A DNA stretch of 64,000 bases from Cupriavidus neocaledonicus (GCF_000372525.1 NZ_AQUR01000094.1:62001-126000), one strand, 5' to 3'; shown: positions 42,648-51,642, numbered from the stretch's first letter. Translations and numbers: made by a program. Notes: a model not told the origin generated them from the letters alone.

Positions 42648-44009
42648 TCAGTCGATGAAGGTGTGGGTGGGGGTGACCGCGGCGCGCGGCACCAGGCACG
42701 ACACCGCGTTCAGCCGGGCGCGCTGCGCCGTGCGCACGCCACCGCCGCCGGCGGGGCCGCAGGTATAGAGGGCGTTGACCTCGCGCTGCAGCGCCTGCGC
42801 CACGGCCAGGTCGTCATGCGCCAGCGCCGCGCGCAGGCGCACGTCCAGCGCCTGCGCTTCGTGCGGCTGGGGCTGCGCGAGCATGGCGCCGCCATCGTCG
42901 GCGAGCACGCTGAGCACGCCGATCAGGTCGAAGCGGATCGGCGCGTCGTGGCCCAGCATGCGCATGCGCCGGCGCAGGATGTCAGCGGCCAGCCGCGCGC
43001 GCGCCGCGGCGTTCGGGCCGGCATAGGAGATCTCGCCCTCGGCCAGCCAGCCGCCGTGGCTGAACACATTGGCCTTGAGCTGCGCCGGGCGCGGGTGGCC
43101 GCGCACATTGCGCACGGCCACGCGGTCCGGGCCCACCTGTGCGACGGTGACTGCGCCGATGTCGGCCACCACGTCCGGCGTCAGGTAGGCGCACGGGTCG
43201 TGCACCTCGTACAGCAGCTGTTCCTTGACCGTGCGCAGGTCGACGCAGCCGCCGGTATCGGCGGCCTTGAAGATCTCGATGCCGCCGTCGGCATCGAGCT
43301 GCGCGATCGGAAATCCCAGCGCGTGCACGTCCGGCACCTCCTTGCGGCCGGGGTCGGCAAAGTAGCCGCCGGTGACCTGTGCCCCGCATTCGAGCAGGTG
43401 CCCGGCCATGGTGGCGGCGGCCAGCCGGTCCCAGTCGTCCCAGGCCCAGCCGAAGTGCGCCATCGCCGGCCCCAGTGCCAGCGCAGGATCCGCCACGCGC
43501 CCGCACACCACCACCTGGGCCCCGGCGGCGAGGGCCTCCGCAATGCCTTGCGCGCCGATATAGGCGTTGGCGCAGACAAAGCGTTCGGCGTCGAAGGCCT
43601 CGCCCAGGATGCCGTGCAGGCGCGCGCGCCCGGCGTCGTCGGACAGGTCATCGCCCTCGACCACCGCCACGCGCGGCGCGGCCAGGCCCAGTTCGCTGGC
43701 CAGTTGCAGCACGCGCCGCGCCGCGGCGCGCGGATTGGCGGCGCCGAAATTGCCGACGATGGCAATGCGGTGCTGCAGGCACAGGCCCAGCACCGGCGCC
43801 AGCAGCGCGTCGAGCAGCGGCTCGTAGCCCCGCGCGGGATCGTTGCGCCGCGCCAGTTGCGCCAGCGCCAGCGTGCGCTCGGCCAGGGTCTCGAAGATCA
43901 GCGCGGCGGGCTGCGCCGCGGCAATCAGCGTGCGCACCACCGGCAGCGCGGCATCGGTACGGTCGCCGGAAAAGCCGGCGCCGGAGCCAATCAGCAAGGC
44001 AGCAGTCAT
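42648..44009 (-). CDS. Acyclic terpene utilisation AtuA family protein (DUF1446)
   Basis: 453 residues matching DUF1446 along its length: IGSGAGFSGDRTDAALP at the N-terminus, IVGNFGAANPRAAA, VCANAYIGAQGIAEALAAGAQVVVCGRVADPALALGP, ECGAQVTGGYFADPG and ANVFSHGGWLAEGEISYAGPN. AtuA is essential for citronellol/geraniol growth in Pseudomonas, but its reaction is unknown. No atuC/F carboxylase or citronellyl genes are present here, so a different acid or lactone substrate is possible. It is the first gene of the operon divergent from a LysR regulator. Confidence 0.88.
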   Translation of the reverse strand: MTAALLIGSGAGFSGDRTDAALPVVRTLIAAAQPAALIFETLAERTLALAQLARRNDPARGYEPLLDALLAPVLGLCLQHRIAIVGNFGAANPRAAARRVLQLASELGLAAPRVAVVEGDDLSDDAGRARLHGILGEAFDAERFVCANAYIGAQGIAEALAAGAQVVVCGRVADPALALGPAMAHFGWAWDDWDRLAAATMAGHLLECGAQVTGGYFADPGRKEVPDVHALGFPIAQLDADGGIEIFKAADTGGCVDLRTVKEQLLYEVHDPCAYLTPDVVADIGAVTVAQVGPDRVAVRNVRGHPRPAQLKANVFSHGGWLAEGEISYAGPNAAARARLAADILRRRMRMLGHDAPIRFDLIGVLSVLADDGGAMLAQPQPHEAQALDVRLRAALAHDDLAVAQALQREVNALYTCGPAGGGGVRTAQRARLNAVSCLVPRAAVTPTHTFID

Positions 44010-44075
44010 GGTTTGGGGGGCAGTGTTAGGCAGGTAGAAGCCATTCTAGGCCGGTCGCGCCCAGCCAAAAAATGG

Positions 44076-44090
44076 ATTATTTGGATTAAT
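44076..44090. promoter_or_regulatory. LysR-type T-N11-A site for the AtuA operon
   Basis: ATTATTTGGATTAAT contains inverted ATTA/TAAT ends and a T-N11-A arrangement in an AT-rich island between the divergent AtuA and LysR genes. Confidence 0.6.
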
Positions 44091-44122
44091 CTATCGACTT
44101 GCTGGATATATCGATCGAGGCC

Positions 44123-45028
44123 ATGAACCTGTCGGTGAAACATCTCCGCGCGTTCGTCGCGCTGGCCACCTACCGCAATTTCACCCGCGCGGCGCGCGCC
44201 TGCCACCTGTCGCAGTCGGCCTTCAGCGCGCTGGTGCAAACCCTGGAAGAACAGGCCGGCAGCCGGCTGTTCGAACGCACCACGCGGCATGTGGAACTGA
44301 GCAGCGACGGCGTGCGCTTCGAGCAGACCGCGCGGCGGCTGCTGGCCGACTTCGAGACCGCCTTCGAAGACCTGCGCGCGCATGCGGAGCGGCGCAAGGG
44401 CCGGGTCTCGATCGCGGCGCTGCCCTCGCTCGCCGGGGGCGACCTGCCGCCGCTGCTGGCGCAGTTCCGCGCGCGCTATCCCGGCATCGTGCTGGAACTG
44501 TTCGACCAGCTTGCCGATGGCTGCATCGAGCTGGTGCGGCAAGGCCGCGCCGACTTTGCGCTGGCGCCCGCGCCGGCGCAGGACGATGACCTGCGCGTCG
44601 AGCCGCTGCTGCGCGACACCTTCCACCTGGTGTGCCCGGCGGACCATGCGCTGGCGCGCAAGCGGCGCATCGCGCCCGAGATGCTGGCGGGACTGCCGTT
44701 CATCCAGCTGTCGCGCACCACCAGCGTACGGCAGCACCTGGACGCCGCGCTGCATCCGTTGCGCCTGGCCAGCGTGATGGAGGTGGAGCACCTGGCGACG
44801 GTGGCGGCGCTGGTGCAGGCGGGGCTGGGCATCAGCGCGGTGCCGTCGCTGGCGCTGTTCCAGTTCCGCCGCGAAGGGCTCGCGATCCGGCCGCTGCAGC
44901 TGCCGTCGCTGGTGCGCGATATCTGCCTGGTGCGGCTGCGGGATCGCGGCGATTCGGCCGCCGCCGCCGCGATGATCGAGGCCCTGCAGGCGTTCTACCG
45001 GGGCGGCAAGGCGCCCGCGCGGCGCTGA
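44123..45028 (+). CDS. LysR-family regulator, divergent from the AtuA operon
   Basis: 301 residues. HTH in MNLSVKHLRAFVALATYRNFTRAARACHLSQSAFSALVQTLEEQ, then linker and effector domain (RKGRVSIAALPSLAGGDLPPLLAQF). The start MNLSVKH follows CGAGG; a longer TTG-initiated frame adds eight residues and was rejected. Divergent orientation with an intervening T-N11-A site points to regulation of the AtuA, small-subunit and Bug genes in response to their substrate. Confidence 0.9.
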   Translation: MNLSVKHLRAFVALATYRNFTRAARACHLSQSAFSALVQTLEEQAGSRLFERTTRHVELSSDGVRFEQTARRLLADFETAFEDLRAHAERRKGRVSIAALPSLAGGDLPPLLAQFRARYPGIVLELFDQLADGCIELVRQGRADFALAPAPAQDDDLRVEPLLRDTFHLVCPADHALARKRRIAPEMLAGLPFIQLSRTTSVRQHLDAALHPLRLASVMEVEHLATVAALVQAGLGISAVPSLALFQFRREGLAIRPLQLPSLVRDICLVRLRDRGDSAAAAAMIEALQAFYRGGKAPARR

Positions 45029-45046
45029 ACCGCGGCCACGGCCGGC

Positions 45047-45120
45047 ACGCAGAATCGGGTACGCAGGAGCGCGTACGGTGACCCGAGTACGCCGGAGCGG
45101 GGACGCAGAATCGGGTACGC
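45047..45120. repeat. Two direct copies of the 18-bp intergenic motif
   Basis: ACGCAGAATCGGGTACGC occurs at 45047-45064 and again at 45103-45120, with GCGTACGG and GAGTACGCC partial copies between. It lies between the convergent LysR and SDR genes. Confidence 0.8.
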
Positions 45121-45147
45121 CCTGGACAGCAAGCGACGCGCGGCGCC

Positions 45148-45939
45148 TCAGAAGTGACCGAGGTAGCCGCCGTCGACCGCCAGCACTTGCCCGGTGACAT
45201 AGGACGCCGCCGGCGATGCCAGGAACACCACCGCGCCGGCCACCTCCTGCGGCTGGCCCCAGCGGCCCAGCGCGGTGCGCTGGCGCAGCCACTCGGCCAC
45301 GCTCTCGTCCTCGACCATGGGCTGGTTCGGCTCGGTGGCGAAGTAGCCGGGCGCGATCGCATTGACGGTGACGCCGTGGCGGCCCAGGTCGGCGGCCATG
45401 GCGCGCGTGAGCGCGTCCAGCCCGCCCTTGGTGGCGGGATAGAGCACGTCGCCGGCGCGCGCCACCTGGCCCGCGATCGAGCTGACGTTGACGATGCGCC
45501 CGTAGCCGCCGTGGCGCATGCGCTGCGCGGCCAGCCGGCACAGCGCGTAGGGCGCGACCAGGTTGGTCTCGAGCATGGCGCGCAGGTCGCCGGCATCGAG
45601 CTGCGCCATATTGCTGCGGTTGCGCGCGCCGGCGTTGTTCACCAGGATGTCGAGCCGGCCATGGTCGGCATCGATGCGGTCGAAGGCCGCCGCCACGGCG
45701 GCCTCATCGGTGATGTCTAGCACCAGCGCCTCGGCGCTGCCGCCGCGCGCAGCCAGCGCGGCGACGGCCTCGTGCACGCGCGCCGCATTGCGGGCCACCA
45801 CCAGCACATGGGCACCGGCATCGGCCAGCCCGGCGGCAATCGCCAGGCCCAGGCCCTGTGCGCCGCCGGTCACCAGCGCCACGCGGCCGTGCAGCGCGAA
45901 CGGGGTACGGGCATCGGGGGAAGGGGTAGGAGTAGCCAT
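45148..45939 (-). CDS. Short-chain dehydrogenase/reductase (gluconate-5-dehydrogenase-like)
   Basis: 263 residues with the classical motifs: VALVTGGAQGLGLAIA at 20-35, DILVNNAGARNRS, SSIAGQVARAGDVLYPATKGG (Ser and Y-x3-K), NAIAPGYFATEPN and a C-terminal AVDGGYLGHF. Basic VVARNAARV after beta-2 indicates NADPH. The ATEPN and 'SPAASYVTGQVLAVDGGY' ends resemble gluconate/2-deoxygluconate SDRs, but the substrate remains open. It starts 46 bp after nothing in the same operon; the binding-protein gene downstream (46 bp on the other side) is transcribed in the same direction towards it. Confidence 0.88.
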   Translation of the reverse strand: MATPTPSPDARTPFALHGRVALVTGGAQGLGLAIAAGLADAGAHVLVVARNAARVHEAVAALAARGGSAEALVLDITDEAAVAAAFDRIDADHGRLDILVNNAGARNRSNMAQLDAGDLRAMLETNLVAPYALCRLAAQRMRHGGYGRIVNVSSIAGQVARAGDVLYPATKGGLDALTRAMAADLGRHGVTVNAIAPGYFATEPNQPMVEDESVAEWLRQRTALGRWGQPQEVAGAVVFLASPAASYVTGQVLAVDGGYLGHF

Positions 45940-45985
45940 GCGGGCGACTATACCGCAGCGGCCGGCACGGTCCCGTCGCCGCGCG

Positions 45986-47122
45986 CTAGCGGATCAGCTT
46001 GCCGGTGGACGACACGATCGACATTTCCACGAACGACGAGCCGGTGTGGCGTGCGGCGCTGTAGCTGATCAGGATGCCGCCGAGGTCATAGTCGCGCATG
46101 CCCTCCAGCGCCGCGACCAGCCGCTCGCGGGTCAGGTCGGGGCCGGCGCGGCGCAGCCCTTCGACCAGTACCTTGGCCGACATGAAGCCCTCCATGCCGG
46201 CGTTGGACGGCTCCACGCCCTGCTGCCTGGCCAGGCTGCGGTATTCGCTGGCCAGCGTCATCTGGCTGGAGTTGGTGCCCGGCACCACCTGCGTGATGAT
46301 CAGGCCGCGCGCGTCGTCGCCGAGTTCGCGGATAAAGGCATCGGCGGCGTTGTTGGACAGCGTGACGAACTGCGCCTCGCTGCCGGCGCGGCGCAACTCG
46401 CGGATGATGCGCGCCGCCTCGGAGCCGGAGCCGATCACCAGCACCGCCTGCGGGTTGGCCTTGTGCATGGCCGCCACGCCCTGGCTGATGTCGCCCATGG
46501 GCCGGGCGAAGTTGACCGTCGCCGCGGGCTGCACGCCGCGTGCCTGCAACGCGGTGCTGTAGCCCTCCAGCACGTCCTGGCCGAAGCCGTCGTTGGCGTA
46601 GAAGATGCCGATGCGGCTCATGCCCGAGGTCGCCAGATGGTTGATCGCGCGCGCCACTTCGTCCTGGTACTTGGCGCGCACGTTGAAGACGAAGCGGTTC
46701 ACCGGCCGGTGCAGCGTGATGGCGCCGGTCAGCGGCGCAATCAGCGGCACCTTCTGCGCGGCGATAATGGGCAGGATGCTTTCGTTCTGCGGCGTGCCGC
46801 GCACCATGAACAGCGCGAACACCTTGTCTTCGTCGAGCAGCTTGCGCACGTTGTCGGGCGTGCGCTTTGCATCGAAGCCGTCATCGTGGGTCACCAGCTC
46901 GATGCGCCGCCCGGCGACGCCGCCGTTGGCATTGACCGTGCGCAGGTAGACCTGCGCGCCGGCGATCTGCTCCTTGACCGAGCCCGCCACCGGCCCGGTG
47001 ATGCCGGCCGACTGGCCGATGCGGATGGTGTTGCGGGTCACGCCCGGCTCCGCCATGGCCGTTTGCGCGGCCCAGCCCAGCGTGGCGGCCAGCACGCCGC
47101 ACGCGATCCATTTCGCCTTCAT
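45986..47122 (-). CDS. ABC transporter substrate-binding protein (LivK/branched-chain amino acid type)
   Basis: 378 residues with a Sec signal (MKAKWIACGVLAATLGWAAQTAMA-E). The two-lobed type I fold starts TRNTIRIGQSAGITGPVAGSVKEQIAGAQVYLRTVNANGGVAGRRIELVTHDD, typical of LivJ/LivK-like proteins. No permease or ATPase is adjacent, so it is an orphan receptor that may dock with a transporter elsewhere or feed a sensor. GGCGGAGG precedes the start. The SDR gene lies 46 bp downstream in the same direction and may be cotranscribed. The ligand is not predictable. Confidence 0.88.
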   Translation of the reverse strand: MKAKWIACGVLAATLGWAAQTAMAEPGVTRNTIRIGQSAGITGPVAGSVKEQIAGAQVYLRTVNANGGVAGRRIELVTHDDGFDAKRTPDNVRKLLDEDKVFALFMVRGTPQNESILPIIAAQKVPLIAPLTGAITLHRPVNRFVFNVRAKYQDEVARAINHLATSGMSRIGIFYANDGFGQDVLEGYSTALQARGVQPAATVNFARPMGDISQGVAAMHKANPQAVLVIGSGSEAARIIRELRRAGSEAQFVTLSNNAADAFIRELGDDARGLIITQVVPGTNSSQMTLASEYRSLARQQGVEPSNAGMEGFMSAKVLVEGLRRAGPDLTRERLVAALEGMRDYDLGGILISYSAARHTGSSFVEMSIVSSTGKLIR

Positions 47123-47383
47123 TGTCTCGACCCCTCCGCCTGGACGGCTGCTTTCATTGTTCTGTGGCGGCGCCGCGGGCAGGGGCCCGCGCGCCGTCAC
47201 GCAAGGTACCGCATGCGTCGGACGCGGGCAAACCGGGAAAACCGGGGGTGTTGCAGCGGCATCACACCGGAACCGGGGGGCGGTCCCGGTGCGGGCCGGA
47301 GCGTGCGGCAGGGGGCGCGCCGCATGGGCGCGCGCGGAGAGAGATGCGGCGCCACGTGGCGCCAGCCGGCGGCAGGCGCCGGA

Positions 47384-47896
47384 TCAGGGGAACGCCGGGA
47401 TGGCCGGATCGACGCCGGCGAAGCTGGCTTCCGGATGCGCGTTGCGCAGCAGGGTTTCGACTTCCTCGACGCGGCTGCGCGGCACGTCGACCATCAGCAG
47501 AATCTTGCCCGCCTCGATGTCTTTCTCGAACGCGCGCAGCCGGCTGTTGGGCGCGGAACTGCCGATCATGCTTGCGGCCCAGGCCCCGAACACCGCGCCC
47601 AGCACCGCCAGCACGCCGACCAGCCCCCACTGCGGGGTGTCGCTGACGATGGGGAACATCGCCACCACCACGCCGGCCACCACGCCCACGCCGCCGCCGA
47701 CCATCAGGCCCATCTCGGCCGCATGGACGATGTCGGACGTCTGGAACAGGTTGGCTTCATGCAGGCCGGTCATGTCGGCACCGTCGCGCGCCACGAAGTG
47801 GATGTGGCGGTTCTCGACGCGCGCCAGCAGCAGGTCATCCATGGTGCGTCGGGCACTCGCCAGGTCGGGCAACAACCAGAAGATGCGTTTGCGCAT
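47384..47896 (-). CDS. Glycine-zipper membrane protein (DUF1269-like)
   Basis: 170 residues. A cytoplasmic N-terminal half (RKRIFWLLPDLASARRTMDDLLLARVENRHIHFVAR) leads to two close membrane helices with G-x3-G packing (MGLMVGGGVGVVAGVVVAMF and WGLVGVLAVLGAVFGAWAASMIG), then a cytoplasmic C-terminal ferredoxin-like part with VMVDVPRSRVEEVETLLR-type sequence. This layout matches DUF1269-type stress or small membrane proteins of beta-proteobacteria. It may be separate from the fibre operon upstream (218 bp gap). No function is known. Confidence 0.75.
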   Translation of the reverse strand: MRKRIFWLLPDLASARRTMDDLLLARVENRHIHFVARDGADMTGLHEANLFQTSDIVHAAEMGLMVGGGVGVVAGVVVAMFPIVSDTPQWGLVGVLAVLGAVFGAWAASMIGSSAPNSRLRAFEKDIEAGKILLMVDVPRSRVEEVETLLRNAHPEASFAGVDPAIPAFP

Positions 47897-48114
47897 GTCT
47901 CTCTCCTTGTTCAGGCCGCACCACCGGTGAGGTTGAAGCTGGTCGGAAAAAGTACCGCTGGCGGCGCGGGGTTATTTCTTTGTACGCCGTTCATGGGGCC
48001 AGCGCAAGGCGCGTTTCGGCGCTGGCGCACGGTGCCGGCGGATGTGATGCGCGCGCGTGTCCTGCCCCGTGCGGGGCAGGCGTCACGTCTTGCGCGGCGC
48101 GCTGCGCCGGCTGG

Positions 48115-49545
48115 TCAGAAAGTGATCGGCAGGCGCACATTGACCTGCAGGTCGGGGGTGTCGCGCGTCAGCCCCGCGCCCACCGAAAGGTTCAGCGTAT
48201 AGCGGTTGTTGAAGCGGTACGAATACCCCACCAGCAAGGTGCCCTGCGTGATGCGCACCGAGCCCGGCACGGTCATGCCGTTCTGCTTGGTCGGCCAGAT
48301 GATGGCCTGGTCGTAGCCGATACTGAACGACGCCTTCTCGTTGAGCGACAGCCCCATGCCGAAGCTGAACTCGAAAATGTCTCCCGGGGCGATCTTGCCC
48401 AGGTTTTCCTTCTCGCCGTTCAGCACGGTGCGGCTCACGTTGTCGCGGGAAAAGTTGTGCAGGTAGCTGAAGGTGCCGAAGAACACCGCCGGATCGGTCG
48501 GCAGCAGCCACGTAATGCCGGGCTGGATCGCATGGAAGCCAGTGCCGGTAGGCAGCCCCAGCGGCAGGCCAGTGCCGGTGGCATTGCCCACGCAGCGCGT
48601 CACGCAATCGGTCACAACTTCGAACGGGTCCGTGCCGGTGTTGGACTTGTAGCGCAGCCAGCCGACGAAATACGGAATGCGCTCATTGCCGTAGTTGAGC
48701 TGGTAGCGCACCGTGGCCTCGACATCGCCCAGGCCCTTGCCGCTGGCATTGAACACGTTGTCGACGGCGGTGCCGGTGAACACCTCGCGGCTGATGGTCG
48801 AGCCCGAGGTCTGCACGTACGGCACCTTGGCCTCGATCTCGAGCCGCTTGGTGACGCCGTAGCGCAGCGCGATCGATTCGATATAGGTCGAGGTCTTGAC
48901 CTCGCGCACATCGATCAGCCCGATCAGGATGGCCGGAATGATCGAGTAGCCGACCAGCGCGACGCGGTTGTTCGATGAGTAGCCATACTGGAAGCCCGGC
49001 TCCACCACGAGCTTGCCCTCGGCGGTAAGCACCCCGGGCTGGTCGATCAGCGGTGCCACCTCTGGCGGGCGCCGGTCAGTCTCGGGTGGGCGCCCCACGG
49101 GCTCTTCCATGGCCACCGTCTGCGGGCTGGCCGACTCGCCCGGCTGCGCCCCGGGCTGCGGCGCCTGCGCCATGACCTGCTGCGGGCTGCTGCCCAGGCC
49201 CGGCGCGCCCTGCGTGGCGCTGGCTGCGGCTGCCGCGGCGGCAGCGTTGGTGGCATTGTCGGCCGGCATCACGCCGGGCCCGGAGCGCTGGCCGCCGCGC
49301 TTGGTGGCCAGCACCTCGGTGCCGATCACGCTGCGCAGTTCGCGGATCACTGCCTCCTGCTCGGCCAGCGCCCGCTTCATGGCATCGAGCTGGCTGGCCT
49401 GCTCGGCGAGTTCCCTCTGCAGTGATTCCAGTCCGGCCGCGGGTGGCCCCGCCTCCGGCGGCGTCTGGGCCTGCGCCAGTCCGCCGAGCAACAGCAACGT
49501 CGAGCATCCCGCATTGCGGATGCCCTGCATCGAGCGCTTCTTCAT
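48115..49545 (-). CDS. FapF-like outer-membrane export channel (coiled coil plus beta-barrel)
   Basis: 476 residues. A signal peptide (cleavage near AQA-Q, residue 26) is followed by a coiled coil at ~39-75 (heptads in LESLQRELAEQASQLDAMKRALAEQ), a ~85-residue Ala/Pro/Gln-rich flexible linker, and a ~300-residue C-terminal barrel of amphipathic strands ending in NVRLPITF. The barrel resembles the Phenol_MetA_deg/transporter superfamily. FapF of Pseudomonas has the same order: trimeric coiled-coil plug, linker, then a 12-strand pore that secretes amyloid subunits. As the last gene of the locus, it probably exports the fibre proteins upstream. Homology to FapF is by architecture only. GGGGAGGA precedes the start. 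Confidence 0.78.
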   Translation of the reverse strand: MKKRSMQGIRNAGCSTLLLLGGLAQAQTPPEAGPPAAGLESLQRELAEQASQLDAMKRALAEQEAVIRELRSVIGTEVLATKRGGQRSGPGVMPADNATNAAAAAAAASATQGAPGLGSSPQQVMAQAPQPGAQPGESASPQTVAMEEPVGRPPETDRRPPEVAPLIDQPGVLTAEGKLVVEPGFQYGYSSNNRVALVGYSIIPAILIGLIDVREVKTSTYIESIALRYGVTKRLEIEAKVPYVQTSGSTISREVFTGTAVDNVFNASGKGLGDVEATVRYQLNYGNERIPYFVGWLRYKSNTGTDPFEVVTDCVTRCVGNATGTGLPLGLPTGTGFHAIQPGITWLLPTDPAVFFGTFSYLHNFSRDNVSRTVLNGEKENLGKIAPGDIFEFSFGMGLSLNEKASFSIGYDQAIIWPTKQNGMTVPGSVRITQGTLLVGYSYRFNNRYTLNLSVGAGLTRDTPDLQVNVRLPITF

Positions 49546-49620
49546 CGCGTCTTCCTCCCCCGGACGGCAGGCTGTTGTGCAGGAGCCTGCGACCTGTACT
49601 GCCTGCTACCTCGCTAACGG

Positions 49621-50535
49621 CTATCTCATGCTTGCGGCCCGCAGCAGCGCATTGTTCAGCGCCGTGTTGGCCAGTTGCGACCGGAAGGCCTGCAGCGTAT
49701 TGACGCTTGCGTCGATTGTCATCAGGCTCCGGATGCTCTGGTTGTTCAGCGTGTTCTGGATCACGGTCACCGGCGTTGCCGCCAGCGCGCCCACCGCGGC
49801 GGCATTGCCCGGGCCGTTCTGGATCACGTTCTGCAAGCCGTTGGTGACGACCTGGCCCGTGGCCGTAGTCACGACCGTGGCCGGCAGGCCCGCCGCCCCG
49901 GCCGCAGCTGCCGCGGCCGTACCGGATGCCGCTGCGCCAGCGCCGCCAGAGACGCCGCCATGGGCAGATGCCGCAGCCGCGCCGCCGCCGCCCGCACCAC
50001 CCGAAGCCGCCGCGCCGGCGCCATTGGCGCCCATCGCCGCGGCGGCGTCGGCCGTGACCGGACGGCCCGCCAGCGCGTTGGCGACCGTGGCGTTGGTGTT
50101 GGCCACAATGGCGGGTCCCAGTGCCGCGGCCAGCCGTGCGGCCTGCGCAGCAGTGATGCGGCTGACGTCAGGGATGTTAATGCTGGTGGCGACCACCAGA
50201 TCGCCGTTGATGTACACCGCGCGTTCGATACCGAACGAAACCTGCAGCCCGGGCATCTCGAAGCCGCCGCGCATGTCGTCGAGCTTGTCATGCGCCACCG
50301 GTTTCCAGCCGGCCATGCTGCCGCGCGCGGCGGCCAGCGGGTGCGAGTCGCCGCGCTCGCGCGCGGCCATGGCTGCCGGCGACGGCGGCGCCGCGGTATC
50401 GGTTGCGCCTGCCGGCGGCATCATGCCGGCCTGTGCCGTGCCGGCGTACGCCAGGCCGGCGCCCAGCACCATCGCCGCGGCCGCCGAGGCGGCGCTGCGT
50501 GGCACGGCCGGGGCCGGCAAGGAAATCTGCAACAT
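49621..50535 (-). CDS. Secreted accessory protein with LDDMRGG motif
   Basis: 304 residues: signal peptide (hydrophobic ~20-32, AQA cleavage near 36), an Ala/Pro-rich region, then KLDDMRGG at 84-91, a short beta segment (GLQVSFGIERAVYINGDLVVATSI), an Ala/Gly-rich low-complexity centre (~160-225) and an Asn/Gln-rich C-terminus with VIQN and NNQSIRS-type motifs. The LDD-x-RGG motif is shared with the small protein two genes upstream and resembles double-glycine sites cut by C39 proteases, one of which is encoded next door. GAGGAA precedes this start; a longer frame overlapping the protease gene is less likely. Composition suggests a minor fibre component or nucleator. Confidence 0.75.
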   Translation of the reverse strand: MLQISLPAPAVPRSAASAAAAMVLGAGLAYAGTAQAGMMPPAGATDTAAPPSPAAMAARERGDSHPLAAARGSMAGWKPVAHDKLDDMRGGFEMPGLQVSFGIERAVYINGDLVVATSINIPDVSRITAAQAARLAAALGPAIVANTNATVANALAGRPVTADAAAAMGANGAGAAASGGAGGGGAAAASAHGGVSGGAGAAASGTAAAAAAGAAGLPATVVTTATGQVVTNGLQNVIQNGPGNAAAVGALAATPVTVIQNTLNNQSIRSLMTIDASVNTLQAFRSQLANTALNNALLRAASMR

Positions 50536-50545
50536 GATGCGTTCC

Positions 50546-51247
50546 TCAAAAATCTCCGGCGCCATGGCGGGGCATGACCGTGAAGAACAGGTTGTCCCGG
50601 TTGACGCCCATCCAGTAAGGACCGCTGGGCGCGACGCGCCAGTCCGCGGCGACGTTGAAGCGCGCGCGCTCGGTGCGGTTGTGGATCACGAACAGCAGCT
50701 GGCTGTCCCAGATGCGCTCGAACTGTTCGCGCGACATGGCGCGCGTGCCGCGCGCCGGATCGCCGACCAGCACGCGGTTGCCCTTCACCCCCTTGACCAC
50801 CACGAAATGGTGGTAGCCGTTCTCGACGATCAGCACGATCGCCGGCACCTGCGTTTCTTCCAGCTTCGACAGCGGCAGCTCGAAGCCATCCGCCTCATAG
50901 CCCAGTGCCGCCAGGAAGCGCTTCATGTCCAGCAGCGAGAACCCTTCGGCGCGGATCTTCTGCTGATCGCCGTTGAGGTACATGTTCTGGAACACGGTGG
51001 CCTCGTTGATCGGATGGCCGTACTGGTACGTCAGCAGCGTGGCCACCGCGGCGGAGCCGCAGCTGAAGTCGAACTGCTGGCGGATGGTGGACTTGAAGCG
51101 CGCCTCGCGGATGCTGGTGACCCTGACGCTGTAGGGTTCACCGACCGGGCCGTATATCGGGACGTCGGCGGCATGCGCGCCGGGCACATGCGCCGGGGCC
51201 AGCCACCACGGCACGCACGCCAGCAGGATTCGCAGCGGCTTCATCAT
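50546..51247 (-). CDS. C39-family cysteine protease (FapD-like)
   Basis: 233 residues with a signal peptide (MKPLRILLACVPWWLAPAHVPGAHA) and a peptidase C39 domain: catalytic Cys63 in FDFSCGSAAVATLLTYQYG, His147 in NGYHHFVVVKGV and Asp163 in VGDPARGTR. It is a stand-alone periplasmic protease rather than an ABC-fused one, as FapD is in Fap operons. It starts by ATGA overlap with the stop of the small LDDVRGG gene (ATG at 51247, or the next codon). Likely substrates are the two RGG-motif proteins, which carry double-glycine-like sites. The C-terminal ~50 residues after FVIHN are family-atypical. Confidence 0.85.
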   Translation of the reverse strand: MMKPLRILLACVPWWLAPAHVPGAHAADVPIYGPVGEPYSVRVTSIREARFKSTIRQQFDFSCGSAAVATLLTYQYGHPINEATVFQNMYLNGDQQKIRAEGFSLLDMKRFLAALGYEADGFELPLSKLEETQVPAIVLIVENGYHHFVVVKGVKGNRVLVGDPARGTRAMSREQFERIWDSQLLFVIHNRTERARFNVAADWRVAPSGPYWMGVNRDNLFFTVMPRHGAGDF

Positions 51248-51642
51248 TTGAACTGGACGTTGACGATGGTGGCGTTCTGGATCAGCACGTTCGATCCCGA
51301 GTTCTGGATCGCGGTCGGGATCCCCGCCGCATTCGAGAACGCGCCCTCGGTGATGTGGTTGGCGCCGGACAAGGTATTGACCGCGGCGTTGTCGGCGACG
51401 GTGCCGTGCAGGCGCATGTCGTTGACGGTGACTTCCGCACCGCCGCGGACATCGTCCAGCCGCGACACGGGCACGGCCTTGGCCGCGCCGGCGAACAGCG
51501 CGGCCGGCGTCGATGCCAGTGCGGTGCCGGCTGCCGCCGCCGCGGTGGCCGCCAGCCCTGGCGGCTCCGCGTGGACCGGCAATGCTGGCCAGGCGAGTAA
51601 TGCCGCGGCACAGGCGCCGACGGCGAAGCGGACCGGTTGCAT
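51244..51642 (-). CDS. Small secreted protein with LDDVRGG motif
   Basis: 132 residues. Signal peptide (MQPVRFAVGACAAALLAWPALPVHA-E), then an Ala-rich propeptide-like stretch, RLDDVRGG at 61-68 and a 64-residue Asn/Gln-rich beta tail with AIQNSGSNVLIQNATIVNV. The tail shows IQN repeats like those in the larger accessory protein and in the C-terminus of the big fibre protein. The design (leader, GG site, small Asn/Gln-rich body) resembles a precursor processed by the C39 protease that overlaps its stop. A GGGGGG-type site precedes the start. No family name can be given. Confidence 0.78.
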   Translation of the reverse strand: MQPVRFAVGACAAALLAWPALPVHAEPPGLAATAAAAAGTALASTPAALFAGAAKAVPVSRLDDVRGGAEVTVNDMRLHGTVADNAAVNTLSGANHITEGAFSNAAGIPTAIQNSGSNVLIQNATIVNVQFK

